Origin: Acidobacteriota bacterium
GTDB taxonomy: Bacteria > Acidobacteriota > Holophagae > Holophagales > Holophagaceae
NCBI GenBank assembly: GCA_016213735.1
Contig: JACQZU010000020.1
Span: forward strand, 62,001 to 126,000
DNA length: 64,000 nt
Reading direction: 5' to 3'
Made by a program: the position numbers and the translations under genes. Position 1 is the first letter of the stretch. Every line of letters starts with the position of its first letter. The notes below the pieces were generated by a model. That model saw only the letters and a program-made list of their open reading frames with translations. It searched no databases and was not told the origin of the DNA. This document shows positions 15,717 to 26,794 of the stretch, one piece after another.

Positions 15717-16169
15717 ATGCTGGAACTTCTCTTAAAGGACCTGAAATCGGCCATGCTCGCCCAGGACGGCCCCCGGACCCAGGTCCTCCGCATGTTCCTG
15801 GCCGCCTACCGCAACGAGGCCGTGGCCAAGAATATAGGCCCCCAGGGGATCCTGGCGGAGAGCGACGCCCTTGCCCTCGTGAAACGCCTGGTGAAGTCGC
15901 GGGAGGAGAGCGTGGAGCAGTACACCCGGGCAGGCTACCCGGATCGGGCCGAGTCGGAGAAGGCGGAAATCTTGATCCTAAAGGAGTACCTGCCGGCCAT
16001 GCTCGAGGGGGAGGCTCTGGAGGCCGCCGTGCGAGAGGCCGTCTCCGTCACGGGGGCCGCCACCCGGAAAGATCTCGGGAAAGTCATGAAGCACCTGCAG
16101 GCCGTCCACGGCGGAGCCTTCGACGGCAAGGCCGCCAGCCAGATCGCCCAGTCCCTCCTGCCCCAGTGA
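15717..16169 (+). CDS. yqeY: GatB/YqeY domain protein
   Basis: This is a 150-aa YqeY-family protein, related to the tRNA-binding tail domain of GatB. Typical features are the N-terminal LLLKDLKSAMLAQD helix, SREESVEQYTRAGYPD, and EILILKEYLPAML. These proteins are common in bacteria, and their molecular role is not firmly known. I choose ATG 15717 over TTG 15711 because AAGGAA is better spaced. proS follows 85 bases downstream. Confidence 0.87.
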   Translation: MLELLLKDLKSAMLAQDGPRTQVLRMFLAAYRNEAVAKNIGPQGILAESDALALVKRLVKSREESVEQYTRAGYPDRAESEKAEILILKEYLPAMLEGEALEAAVREAVSVTGAATRKDLGKVMKHLQAVHGGAFDGKAASQIAQSLLPQ

Positions 16170-16254
16170 TCCCACCTCCGGGGCCGCCGTCCGGGACCTG
16201 GCGTCCCGGGGCCCTGGACCCCACCCCGCGCAGCGCCGCCCTCCAGGAAGAACC

Positions 16255-18036
16255 ATGAAGCAGTCCAGACTCCTGATCCACACCCTCCGCGAGGTCCCCC
16301 GGGACGCCGACGTGGTGAGCCAGCAGTTGATGATGCGGGCCGGCATGATCCAGAAGGTCGCGGCCGGCATCTACGACTACCTGCCCCTGGCCCTGCGGAG
16401 CATCCGGAAATTCGAGCAGATCGTCCGCGAGGAGTTGGAGCGGGATGGCTGCCAGGAACTCCTCATGCCCACCGTTCAACCGGCCGAACTCTGGCAGGAG
16501 AGCGGTCGATGGCAGTTCTACGGGCCGGAGCTCCGGCGCTTCAAGGACCGGAAGGAGGCCGACTTCTGCCTGGGCCCCACCCACGAGGAGGTCGTCACCG
16601 ACATCGTCCGCGGCCGGGTGAACAGCTACAAGCAGCTTCCGATGAACCTCTTCCAGATCCAGACCAAGTTCCGGGACGAGATCCGCCCCCGGTTCGGCCT
16701 GATGCGTGGCCGGGAGTTCATCATGAAGGACGGCTATTCCTTCCACGCCGACGACGCCGACGCGGACCGGGAATACTGGGCCATGTTCGCCGCCTACAAG
16801 CGCATCTTCTCGAGGGTGGGCGTGAAGTTCCGCCCCGTGGAGGCCGACAGCGGCGCCATCGGAGGGAGCTTCACGCACGAGTTCCACGTTCTCGCGGGCT
16901 CTGGCGAGGACGCGATCCTCAGCTGCGACCGATGCGAGTACACCTCGAACATCGAGAAGACGGAGGCTCCGAGGCTACCCTATCCCCACGCCCACGAGCC
17001 CGTGCTCGGCCTCCAGCACGCGCACTTCCACACCCCTGGGATCATCGCCATGGAAGAACAGGCCCGGGCCTTCCGGGACGCCGAGCACGATGGCCTTCCC
17101 CTGGACCACGCCAGCAAGTACTACCTTTTCCGGGCCTCCAAGGGTGAGGCCTCCTGGGACATTGGCCTCGTGCTGCGCAGCGACCACGAACCCAACACCG
17201 TCAAGCTGAAGAACCTCGTCGGGGCCGACTTCCTGGAACTCGTCCCCGTGGAGGAGGCGGAGTCCCGCGCGGGAACCCGCTCCGGATTCATCGGCCCCGT
17301 GGAGATCGAGGTACCGACCTACGCCGACGCCAGCCTGGAGGGAGCCTTCAACCTCACCTGCGGGGCCAACCGGGACGGCTACCACCATTTCGGCTTCAGG
17401 CCCGACCGCGACCTCAAGCATTTCAAGGGTTTCCACGATCTCCGGCTGGCCGCCGAAGGGGATGCCTGCACCCGCTGCGAGGGAGGTCACTACCAGGCCT
17501 TCCGAGGCATCGAGGTGGGCCAGGTCTTCAAGCTGGGGACCAAGTACAGCAAGAGCATGTCCTGCACCTTCCTGGACAAGGAGGGGAAGGAGAACCCCAT
17601 GGTCATGGGCTGCTACGGCATCGGGATCACCAGGACCGTGGCGGCCGTCATCGAACAGAACCACGACGCCGACGGCATCGTCTGGCCCTGGCCCGTGGCA
17701 CCCTTCGAGGTGCACCTCCTAAACCTGGATCCAGGCAACCCGGAGGTTTCGGCCGTGGCCGAACAGGTGGAGCGCGACCTGGAGGCGGAGGGGTTCGAGG
17801 TTCTGCACGATGACCGGGAGGGCCTCTCCCCGGGCGCCAAGTTCAAAGACGCGGACCTGCTGGGATTCCCCCTGCGCCTCATGGTGGGTTCGAAGGGGCT
17901 CAAGGACGGCGTGATCGAACTGAAGGACCGGCGCACCAAGGAACTCGAGAAATTCCCCCCCGGGGAGGGCCTGGCCCGGGTGCGGGCGGCCCGGGAGCGT
18001 ATCATGGGCGAGTTGGCCGCCGCCGCGGGGAGGTGA
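16255..18036 (+). CDS. proS: prolyl-tRNA synthetase (bacterial type with editing domain)
   Basis: This class II aminoacyl-tRNA synthetase charges tRNA-Pro. Its 593 aa match the long bacterial form. Motif 1 region MIQKVAAGIYDYLPLALRS lies near the N-terminus, motif 2 includes FRDEIRPRFGLMRGREFIMKD, and the INS editing insertion spans about residues 225-400. Motif 3 is MGCYGIGITRTVAAVIEQ, and the C-terminal anticodon-binding domain contains SPGAKFKDADLLGFP. The ribosome site is AGGAAG. The downstream hypothetical gene begins three bases after its stop. Confidence 0.96.
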   Translation: MKQSRLLIHTLREVPRDADVVSQQLMMRAGMIQKVAAGIYDYLPLALRSIRKFEQIVREELERDGCQELLMPTVQPAELWQESGRWQFYGPELRRFKDRKEADFCLGPTHEEVVTDIVRGRVNSYKQLPMNLFQIQTKFRDEIRPRFGLMRGREFIMKDGYSFHADDADADREYWAMFAAYKRIFSRVGVKFRPVEADSGAIGGSFTHEFHVLAGSGEDAILSCDRCEYTSNIEKTEAPRLPYPHAHEPVLGLQHAHFHTPGIIAMEEQARAFRDAEHDGLPLDHASKYYLFRASKGEASWDIGLVLRSDHEPNTVKLKNLVGADFLELVPVEEAESRAGTRSGFIGPVEIEVPTYADASLEGAFNLTCGANRDGYHHFGFRPDRDLKHFKGFHDLRLAAEGDACTRCEGGHYQAFRGIEVGQVFKLGTKYSKSMSCTFLDKEGKENPMVMGCYGIGITRTVAAVIEQNHDADGIVWPWPVAPFEVHLLNLDPGNPEVSAVAEQVERDLEAEGFEVLHDDREGLSPGAKFKDADLLGFPLRLMVGSKGLKDGVIELKDRRTKELEKFPPGEGLARVRAARERIMGELAAAAGR

Positions 18037-18038
18037 GG

Positions 18039-18515
18039 ATGGCCGTGGAGGGACCGGTCTTCCTGACCACCTTCATCGAGGGCATTCTGGTGCACGGCCA
18101 ATCCACGCCCTTCGTGCTCCTCGTGCCCTGCCAGCACAGTCCCCACCGGGGACTCCTCATGCCTCCCCAGATGCCCTGGAGCCCTGGGTTCCTTCCGCCG
18201 GCCCTGCTTCAGGCCCAGGTGGACCAGCATTGGAAGATCCCCTTCCGGTTCGTGGACAAATCCACGCTTCCGGTGGTCTTCGACGAGCGCACCAGCCGGC
18301 TGCCCAGTCCATGGCTCCTGCGCCTGGAGAGCCTGGAGGGCCAACAACGGCTGTACGTGAGCCACCTGATCCGCACCAAGGCCCCGGAGGAGGCCCTGCC
18401 CACTCCCCCCGAGGGCGGCCAGTGGGTGAGCGAACTGGGCCTGCCCAACATGGACCTCATGCCCGGGGTCAGGCGCCTCTGCCTCGCCGCCATCCAGGCC
18501 GTGAAGGAAGGGTAG
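18039..18515 (+). CDS. hypothetical protein downstream of proS, 158 aa
   Basis: I do not recognise this protein. It starts at ATG 18039 (GGAGG five bases upstream); an in-frame GTG at 18033 overlaps the proS stop. The sequence is rich in Pro and Leu with no signal peptide, and has a single central LLRLESLEGQQRLYVSHLI stretch that looks like a beta-hairpin. It is likely co-transcribed with proS. A convergent gap of about 110 bases with the palindrome CCCACGTGGG separates it from ndk. Confidence 0.6.
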   Translation: MAVEGPVFLTTFIEGILVHGQSTPFVLLVPCQHSPHRGLLMPPQMPWSPGFLPPALLQAQVDQHWKIPFRFVDKSTLPVVFDERTSRLPSPWLLRLESLEGQQRLYVSHLIRTKAPEEALPTPPEGGQWVSELGLPNMDLMPGVRRLCLAAIQAVKEG

Positions 18516-18628
18516 GACTCAAGGCTCACCCGTGGTCAGAGGGGAGGCGCCCACAGCCGCGGGATCCCACGTGGGGGCGGAAGGCCGGACCCGGTCCCTG
18601 CGGCCGTCGAAACGCCTGAAGGGCCCTC

Positions 18629-19051
18629 CTAAACGAGATCGAAGGCCTGGCTGAAGAAGTACCCCACCTCGAAGGCGGCGCTCTCGGCCCGATCGGAGCC
18701 ATGGGTGGCGTTGCGGCCGATGTGGGTCCCGAAACGCTTCCGCAAGCTGCCCTCGGGGGCCTTGGCGGGATCGGTGGGTCCCATGAGATCCCGCCATCGA
18801 AGGATGGCGCCTTCCCCCTCGAGGCAGAGGATCACGACCGGGCCTTCGGTCATGAAGGCCTCCAACTCGGGGTAGAAGCCTTTGCCCACATGCTCGTGGT
18901 AGAAGCCCTGGCAGATCCGCGGGGTGAGGCGCACGAGGCGCATGGCGCGGATGGCCAGGCCTGCGGCATGAATGGCGGACAGGATCTCCCCTGAATGCCC
19001 CGCCTTCACGGCATCCGGCTTGATGATGGCGAAGGTGCGCTCGACGGCCAC
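18629..19051 (-). CDS. ndk: nucleoside diphosphate kinase
   Basis: Ndk transfers the gamma phosphate of ATP to nucleoside diphosphates through a phosphohistidine. The 140-aa product begins VAVERTFAIIKPDAVK and contains GRNATHGSDRAESA, with the active-site His at about residue 117. The fourth position after HGSD is Arg rather than the more common Ser. GTG at 19051 is chosen because GGAGG is five bases upstream and the family N-terminus begins there. A TAGACT -10-like hexamer lies at 19077-19082. Confidence 0.95.
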   Translation of the reverse strand: MAVERTFAIIKPDAVKAGHSGEILSAIHAAGLAIRAMRLVRLTPRICQGFYHEHVGKGFYPELEAFMTEGPVVILCLEGEGAILRWRDLMGPTDPAKAPEGSLRKRFGTHIGRNATHGSDRAESAAFEVGYFFSQAFDLV

Positions 19052-19076
19052 GATGTCCTCCAGGATCAAAACATCC

Positions 19077-19082
19077 AGTCTA
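19077..19082 (-). promoter_or_regulatory. putative -10 element of ndk
   Basis: TAGACT on the minus strand lies 25 bases upstream of the ndk GTG. The leader contains a proper ribosome-binding site. The same hexamer recurs before kbl and xerD. Confidence 0.4.
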
Positions 19083-19190
19083 CGGGGGGCGGGCCGGGAT
19101 GGCGATTCCCGAGTTCCGCCCCGGGGGACCCGAGGGGTCCTGGAGGCCTCTCCGGGCAAGGCTTTCCTGGGATTCGTGACTGCCTGCCTG

Positions 19191-19196
19191 TACAAT
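19191..19196 (+). promoter_or_regulatory. putative -10 element of secA
   Basis: TACAAT lies 25 bases upstream of the secA ATG and is preceded by TG. No good -35 match is seen at 16-18 bases. Confidence 0.4.
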
Positions 19197-19221
19197 CGGT
19201 TGTTTAGCCCTCGGATGGCCC

Positions 19222-21885
<2,664 letters not shown>

Positions 21886-21930
21886 GGCCTTGCCCGGCCG
21901 CGCCTCCAGCTTCCCGGAAGCCTCTCCTGC

Positions 21931-21936
21931 TAGGCT
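21931..21936 (+). promoter_or_regulatory. putative -10 element of rapZ (leaderless start)
   Basis: TAGGCT lies six bases before the rapZ ATG with no Shine-Dalgarno. The same hexamer and spacing precede argR. Confidence 0.45.
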
Positions 21937-21942
21937 CTTCGG

Positions 21943-22794
21943 ATGGAACTCATCATCGTCACAGGGCTTTCCGGGGCGGGCCGGAGGGCCATCCTGAGTT
22001 CGCTGGAGGACATGGGATGCGTGGCCCTGGACAACGTGCCCGCCAGCCTGCTCGAACCCCTGCTGGACCTGGAGGCCAAGCTGCACCCTGAACGGGCCCG
22101 GCTGGCCGTGGGGATGGACAGCCGCCACGAGGAGTTCGCCACGGAGTTCGGCCCCTTCCTGGAACGTCTGGCTTCGCGGAACTTCCCGGTGGAGGTGATC
22201 TTTGCCGAAGCCTCCGACGAGGTCCTGGTGCGCCGCTACTCGGAGACGCGGCGGCCCCACAACCTGGCCCCGGACGGGGATCTGAGGCAGGCCATTGCCC
22301 GCGAGCGCAGACTCCTCGCCCCGGTCCGGGAGCGCGCAACCCTCATCCTGGACACCAGCCGCCTCACGCTCTCCCAGCTCAAGCTCCGGCTGGCGGAGGC
22401 TCTCCCGGGAATCCGTGTTCCCGGCGTCACCCTCCGCCTGCTCTCCTTCGGCTTCAAGCACGGCCTCCCGCCGGACGCGGACATGGTCCTGGACGCCCGC
22501 TTCCTCCCCAATCCCCACTATGTTCCGGAGCTGCGCCCCCTCAGCGGCAAGGACGGGGAGGTTCAGGATTTCCTCCTGGCCCAGCCCAATTTCGTCTCCT
22601 TCCTGGAACGCACCGAGGATTGGATCCGGTGGTCATGGCCCCTCATCCAGGACGAGGCCCGGGCCTACCACACCATCGCGGTGGGTTGCACCGGGGGCCA
22701 GCACCGCAGCGTGGCGGTGGTGGAACTGCTCGCCTCGCGGCTAGGGAGCCTCATCCCCCGCATCGCGACCTCCCACCGGGAGCTTCCGGGCTGA
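21943..22794 (+). CDS. rapZ: RapZ/YvcJ-family protein with degenerate P-loop
   Basis: RapZ-family proteins combine an N-terminal P-loop kinase-like domain with a C-terminal domain that in E. coli binds GlmZ-type RNA and senses glucosamine-6-phosphate. The C-terminal domain looks intact (FGFKHGLPPDADMVLDARFLPNP, then IAVGCTGGQHRSVAVVE). The N-terminal P-loop reads GLSGAGRRA where the family has G-x-SG-x-GKS/T, so both Lys and Ser/Thr are missing. The Walker B-like strand reads VIFAEASDE instead of the usual LDA. Length (283 aa) is normal. It overlaps the converging permease gene by 54 bases. Confidence 0.92.
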   Translation: MELIIVTGLSGAGRRAILSSLEDMGCVALDNVPASLLEPLLDLEAKLHPERARLAVGMDSRHEEFATEFGPFLERLASRNFPVEVIFAEASDEVLVRRYSETRRPHNLAPDGDLRQAIARERRLLAPVRERATLILDTSRLTLSQLKLRLAEALPGIRVPGVTLRLLSFGFKHGLPPDADMVLDARFLPNPHYVPELRPLSGKDGEVQDFLLAQPNFVSFLERTEDWIRWSWPLIQDEARAYHTIAVGCTGGQHRSVAVVELLASRLGSLIPRIATSHRELPG

Positions 22795-24183
22795 ACGGCG
22801 GGCCGCCCCATACACGGGGATCCCCAGCCCGATGAGCAACAGGCCCGGCCATGTGAAGGCGGGACGGTAGACCAGGAGGGCCCCGAGGATGGAGGCCACC
22901 CCCGCCAGGTAGAGGATGGGGACCACGGGGTAGCCCAGGACCCGATAGGGGCGTTCCAGGCTGGGCCGGACCCGCCGGAGCCGAAGCACCCCCGCCACAC
23001 AAAGGGCGTAGAAGAGGAGGGTGGCGAAGACCACGTAGTCCAGCAGCTGGTCGAAGGTCCCGGAAAGAGCCAGAAGGCAGGACCAGAGGGCCTGGACCGC
23101 CAGCGCCGCCGCGGGAACCCCCTGGGCATTGAGCGTGGCCGCCTTCCGGAAAAAGAGCCCATCGGCGGCCATGGCCTGGTAGAGGCGGGCCGGGGTGAGG
23201 ATGGCGCCGTTGAGGTAGCCGAACATGGAAACCATCACCCCGCCCGCCATCAGACCCTCACCGGCGGTCCCCAGGATCGCCCGCAGAGCCTGGCTTCCCA
23301 CCCGGTCCTCAGGTGCGCCCCCGATCCCCGCGGGGCCCAGGAGTCTCAGGTAGCCCAGGTTGGCCAGCACGTAGAGGGCCACGATGAGGAGGGTTCCCAG
23401 CACCAGCGCCATGGGCAGGCGGCGCTGGGGTTCCCTCACCTCCGCGGCCACGTAGGTGACGTAGTAGCCGCCGTCCGCGCTGAACAGGGCGCCCACCTGG
23501 GCCACCAGGAAGGCGGCCCCCAGCGGAAGCAGGGGCGTGCCCGGGAGCGGCGAATAGGAGCCTGCCGGGGGAATGGCCGGGCGCAGGGTGAGGCTGAGGC
23601 CCACCAGGAGGAGCAAGGCCCCGATCTTGATCACCGTCAGGACATTCTGGATCCGCGCCCCGAGGCGGACCCCTCCCATGTTGGCAGCGCTCAGAAGGAG
23701 GATCACCGCGATCCCCGCGAGTCTTGATCCCGTGAGGCCGAGGTCGTAGGGACCCAGGGGGATGGGACCGGCCTGGATCCCCGGGATGTGCCAAGGGCCC
23801 AGCAGCCAGCGGCCGTCGCTGGCCCAGGGGAGGAAGGCCCCGAGGTACTTCCCGAAACCGGCGGCCACCGCCGCGATGCCTCCGCTGTCGATGACCAGGA
23901 AGGTGGTCCAACCGAAGAGAAAGGCCGGGAGGGGACCCCAGGCCTCCCGGAGGAAGACGTAGGGTCCTCCTGCCTCGGGGAAGAGACCCGCCAGCTCCCC
24001 GAAGGAGAGGGCCCCCAGGAGGGTGAGGAGGCCCGCGAACACCCAGACCCCCATGAGGAAGGAGGCGGTGTGCCCCAGGCGCACGGTCTCCGCGGGCGCG
24101 AGGAAGATGCCGCTGCCGATCATCGAGCCTGCGATCAGCATCGCGGCGGAAAAGGCCCCCAGCTCCCGGCGGTAGCCGCTCAC
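22741..24183 (-). CDS. APC-family amino acid permease (second paralogue)
   Basis: This is a 480-aa polytopic transporter of the amino acid-polyamine-organocation superfamily with about 12-13 hydrophobic helices. The first-helix motif MLIAGSMIGSGIFLAP (substrate/Na-site unwound region GSGIF) and the GELAGLFPEAGGPYVFLREA loop are typical. I use GTG 24183, because the homologous paralogue starts at the equivalent GYRRELG. The longer frame would overlap the dehydrogenase. It is the last gene of a three-gene operon and overlaps rapZ tail-to-tail by 54 bases. The substrate is not deducible; an amino acid is expected. Confidence 0.88.
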   Translation of the reverse strand: MSGYRRELGAFSAAMLIAGSMIGSGIFLAPAETVRLGHTASFLMGVWVFAGLLTLLGALSFGELAGLFPEAGGPYVFLREAWGPLPAFLFGWTTFLVIDSGGIAAVAAGFGKYLGAFLPWASDGRWLLGPWHIPGIQAGPIPLGPYDLGLTGSRLAGIAVILLLSAANMGGVRLGARIQNVLTVIKIGALLLLVGLSLTLRPAIPPAGSYSPLPGTPLLPLGAAFLVAQVGALFSADGGYYVTYVAAEVREPQRRLPMALVLGTLLIVALYVLANLGYLRLLGPAGIGGAPEDRVGSQALRAILGTAGEGLMAGGVMVSMFGYLNGAILTPARLYQAMAADGLFFRKAATLNAQGVPAAALAVQALWSCLLALSGTFDQLLDYVVFATLLFYALCVAGVLRLRRVRPSLERPYRVLGYPVVPILYLAGVASILGALLVYRPAFTWPGLLLIGLGIPVYGAARRSARKLPVGGRDAGDEAP

Positions 24184-24205
24184 GGCCGGACCCCCTGGAA
24201 GGAGA

Positions 24206-25324
24206 TCATCCCGAGGCGGCTTCGGTGAAGAGAACCCCGCGTTGGGCCAGCTCGCCGCGGATGAAGGGCCAGCATCCTTCACGCCCGAGGAATTCCGGGG
24301 GCGAGATCCCCCTTCGGTTGAAGCGCCCCTGGGCCACGGCCCGGACCGCCGCGGTGCAGGTGTAGCCGGTCGTCCGGGCCATGGAGGTGGTGCCGGTGGC
24401 CGCGTCGAAGCGGTCCAGGAGGTCGTAGACGAATCGGCGGGGCTGGCCCTGGGAGGCGCCCTCCACGATCACCCGCATGACCGTGAAGTCCTCCTCCCCC
24501 TCGCCCATCTGCCAGAGGGGGAAGAGCAGGCGCGTGGTGAGGTCCAGGGGCACCACGGGGTGTCCCTTCACCTCCACGGGCTCCTTGGAGAAGAGGCCCA
24601 TCTCCCGGAGCATGCGCATCTTCTCGATGTGGCCCGGGTAGCGGAGCGTCTTCTCCTTCCGGAACGGGGCATCCGAGGTCCGGATGAGGCTCCGGAGGCC
24701 GTCGGTGTTGAAGCTCTCCAGGGTGCCGACCCCGGGGAAGTCCACCAGTTCCGGATCGCTGAGGGCGGGCCGGGTCACCAGGCGGCCGTGCTCCACGAAC
24801 CGTGCGGGCCGGGTGTACTCCTCCAGGACGTCAATGGGGGAGAAGCCGGCCTTGTACTCGAAAGGCCAGGTGCGCACCACGGGGAGGCCGCCCACCAGGC
24901 AGTCCCAGCGATCCACGCGGTCCAGCTCCCGCTCGAGATGGCCAAGGATCATGTTCCCGCAGCCGGGGGCCACCCCGCAGTCCATGAGCGCGATGCGGTT
25001 CCTGGCCACGTCTTCCAACCCGAAGGGGTCCTCCTCGTAGAAGGAGATGTCCACGATGTCCCGGCCGGCCTCCAGGACGGCCCGCATGGTGCGGAAGCCC
25101 ATGAATCCGGGTACGGCGCCCACGACGACGTCGGCCTGGGCCACCACAGCCTGGACCGCCTCGGGGGCGGAGAGGTCTGCGCGACGGCCGGGAATGCCCT
25201 CCCCCCGGAGAAGGTCCAGGAAGTCCTGGTTCTGGTCCACCACCTCCACCTGGAACTCGGAGGCCAGGTCCCGGGCCATGGCGGCCCCCACGCGGCCGGC
25301 GCCCAGAACGACGATCCGTTTCAT
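24206..25324 (-). CDS. saccharopine dehydrogenase-family oxidoreductase (lysine 6-dehydrogenase-like)
   Basis: This NAD(P)-dependent enzyme of the saccharopine dehydrogenase family (372 aa) starts with a Rossmann motif VVLGAGRVGAAMARDL. Family segments include DCGVAPGCGNMILGHLE, FEYKAGFSPIDVLEEYTRPA and ETLRYPGHIEKM-like residues (here KTLRYPGHIEKM). These recall L-lysine 6-dehydrogenase and relatives more than fungal saccharopine enzymes. Its start codon overlaps the upstream permease stop (ATGA), and a second permease follows 22 bases later. A pathway that imports and oxidises an amino acid such as lysine is plausible but inferred. Confidence 0.8.
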   Translation of the reverse strand: MKRIVVLGAGRVGAAMARDLASEFQVEVVDQNQDFLDLLRGEGIPGRRADLSAPEAVQAVVAQADVVVGAVPGFMGFRTMRAVLEAGRDIVDISFYEEDPFGLEDVARNRIALMDCGVAPGCGNMILGHLERELDRVDRWDCLVGGLPVVRTWPFEYKAGFSPIDVLEEYTRPARFVEHGRLVTRPALSDPELVDFPGVGTLESFNTDGLRSLIRTSDAPFRKEKTLRYPGHIEKMRMLREMGLFSKEPVEVKGHPVVPLDLTTRLLFPLWQMGEGEEDFTVMRVIVEGASQGQPRRFVYDLLDRFDAATGTTSMARTTGYTCTAAVRAVAQGRFNRRGISPPEFLGREGCWPFIRGELAQRGVLFTEAASG

Positions 25325-26748
25325 TCCTGAACCTCCGGGTTCGCCCGCCTTGGGCGGATGACGAAGTAGAGGGGGATTCCGGCGAGCACGATGGCCAGAC
25401 CCGGCCAGGTGACGGCCGGCCGGTGGAGGAGGAGGGCTCCCATGATGGCCAGGGCCCCGGCCAGGTAGAGCAGGGGCAGGGCGGGGTAGAGGGGCACGCG
25501 GACCGGTCGGTCCAGGTCCGGCCTCCGGAGCCGCAGGATCAGCACGCCACCCACCGTGAGGCTGTAGAAGAGCAGGGCCGCAAAGATCACGTAGTCCAGC
25601 AGCTGGCCGTAGCTCCCGGACAGCGTGAGGGCCGAGGCCCAGAGGGCCTGGACCCCGAGGGCGAAGGCCGGCACCCCACGTGCGTTGAGGCGGGCGGCTG
25701 GGGGAAGGAAGAGACCGTCCTCGGCCATGGCCTGGTAGACGCGGGCACCGCTCAGGACGAGGCCGTTCTGGCAGCCGAACATGCTCCACAGGATCGCCCC
25801 CGCCATGGCCAGCTCCCCCACGGGGCCGAAGAGGGCCCGGAGGGCCAGGGACCCCACCCGGTCCCCGGGAGCGGTGGCGATGCCGGTGGGACCCAGGACC
25901 TTGAGGTAGGCCGCGTTGGCCAGCACGTAGAGGGTGCAGACCAGGACCGTTCCGATCAGGAGGGAAAGGGGGATGGTCCGCCGCGGTTCCTTGACCTCCC
26001 CGGCGATGAAGGTGATGGAATTCCAGGCGTCCGCGCTGAAGAGGCTTCCCGTCTGGACGACCAGGAGCAGGACCAGGAGGGATAGGGGCGGGCCGGGAGC
26101 GGCGGGGACGAAGGGAGCGGGGTCGGGGGGACTTCCTGGGCGCAGGGTCAGGCCCAGAAGGATGAGGGCGGCCAGGCTCCCGATCTTCGCCACGGTGAAG
26201 AGGTTCTGGATCCGGGCGCCCATCTTTACCCCGTACGCGTTCAGGAGGCTGAGAAGCAGGATCATGGCGATCCCCGCGAAGCGGGCGGAGGTCAGGCCCA
26301 GGTCGTAGGGACCCACCGCGATCTCCCGGGTCGCCTGGAGGGCAGGAACGTGGAGAGGCCCCACCAGCCACCGGGTCTCGCTGACCCAGGGGAGGAAGGC
26401 CCCCAAGTACTTGCCGAAGCCCACCGCCACCGCCGCGATGGTGCCGCACTCGATGACCGTGAAGAAGGTCCAGCCGTAGAGGAAGCCCGTCAACGGGCCG
26501 TAGATCTCCCGGAGGTAGGCGTACTGGCCCCCCGCCCTGGGAAAGAGCCCCGCCAGTTCGCCGTAGTTGAGGGCTCCCACCACGGTCATCAGGCCCGTGA
26601 GGACCCAGGCCCAGAGGAGGAAAGATCCTGTGTGGCCGGTGCGGACGATGTCAGCGCCGACGATGTACACCCCGCTGCCGATCATGGATCCGGCGATCAG
26701 CATCGTCGCGGAAAAGATCCCCAGTTCCCGCCTGTAGCCCTGAGCCAT
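25321..26748 (-). CDS. APC-family amino acid permease (first paralogue)
   Basis: This is a 475-aa APC transporter with the motif MLIAGSMIGSGVYIVG in helix 1 and GELAGLFPRAGGQYAYLREI in the next loop. It is clearly paralogous to the permease two genes downstream along most of its length; both share GYRRELG at the start and GFGKYLGAFLPW mid-protein. The start at 26748 has GGGGAGGG upstream. It is divergent from mltG and heads the permease-dehydrogenase-permease operon. Substrate unknown, likely an amino acid. Confidence 0.88.
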   Translation of the reverse strand: MAQGYRRELGIFSATMLIAGSMIGSGVYIVGADIVRTGHTGSFLLWAWVLTGLMTVVGALNYGELAGLFPRAGGQYAYLREIYGPLTGFLYGWTFFTVIECGTIAAVAVGFGKYLGAFLPWVSETRWLVGPLHVPALQATREIAVGPYDLGLTSARFAGIAMILLLSLLNAYGVKMGARIQNLFTVAKIGSLAALILLGLTLRPGSPPDPAPFVPAAPGPPLSLLVLLLVVQTGSLFSADAWNSITFIAGEVKEPRRTIPLSLLIGTVLVCTLYVLANAAYLKVLGPTGIATAPGDRVGSLALRALFGPVGELAMAGAILWSMFGCQNGLVLSGARVYQAMAEDGLFLPPAARLNARGVPAFALGVQALWASALTLSGSYGQLLDYVIFAALLFYSLTVGGVLILRLRRPDLDRPVRVPLYPALPLLYLAGALAIMGALLLHRPAVTWPGLAIVLAGIPLYFVIRPRRANPEVQE

Positions 26749-26794
26749 GCCCTCCCCGGTGGATCCCTCGAAGCTACCACGGCATCCTGGGAGG

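Noticed and set aside
18540-18628. Palindrome CCCACGTGGG as a regulator site between the proS-linked orphan and ndk
   Set aside because: It lies between two converging 3' ends, so an operator role is unlikely. At ten bases it may be chance in GC-rich DNA.
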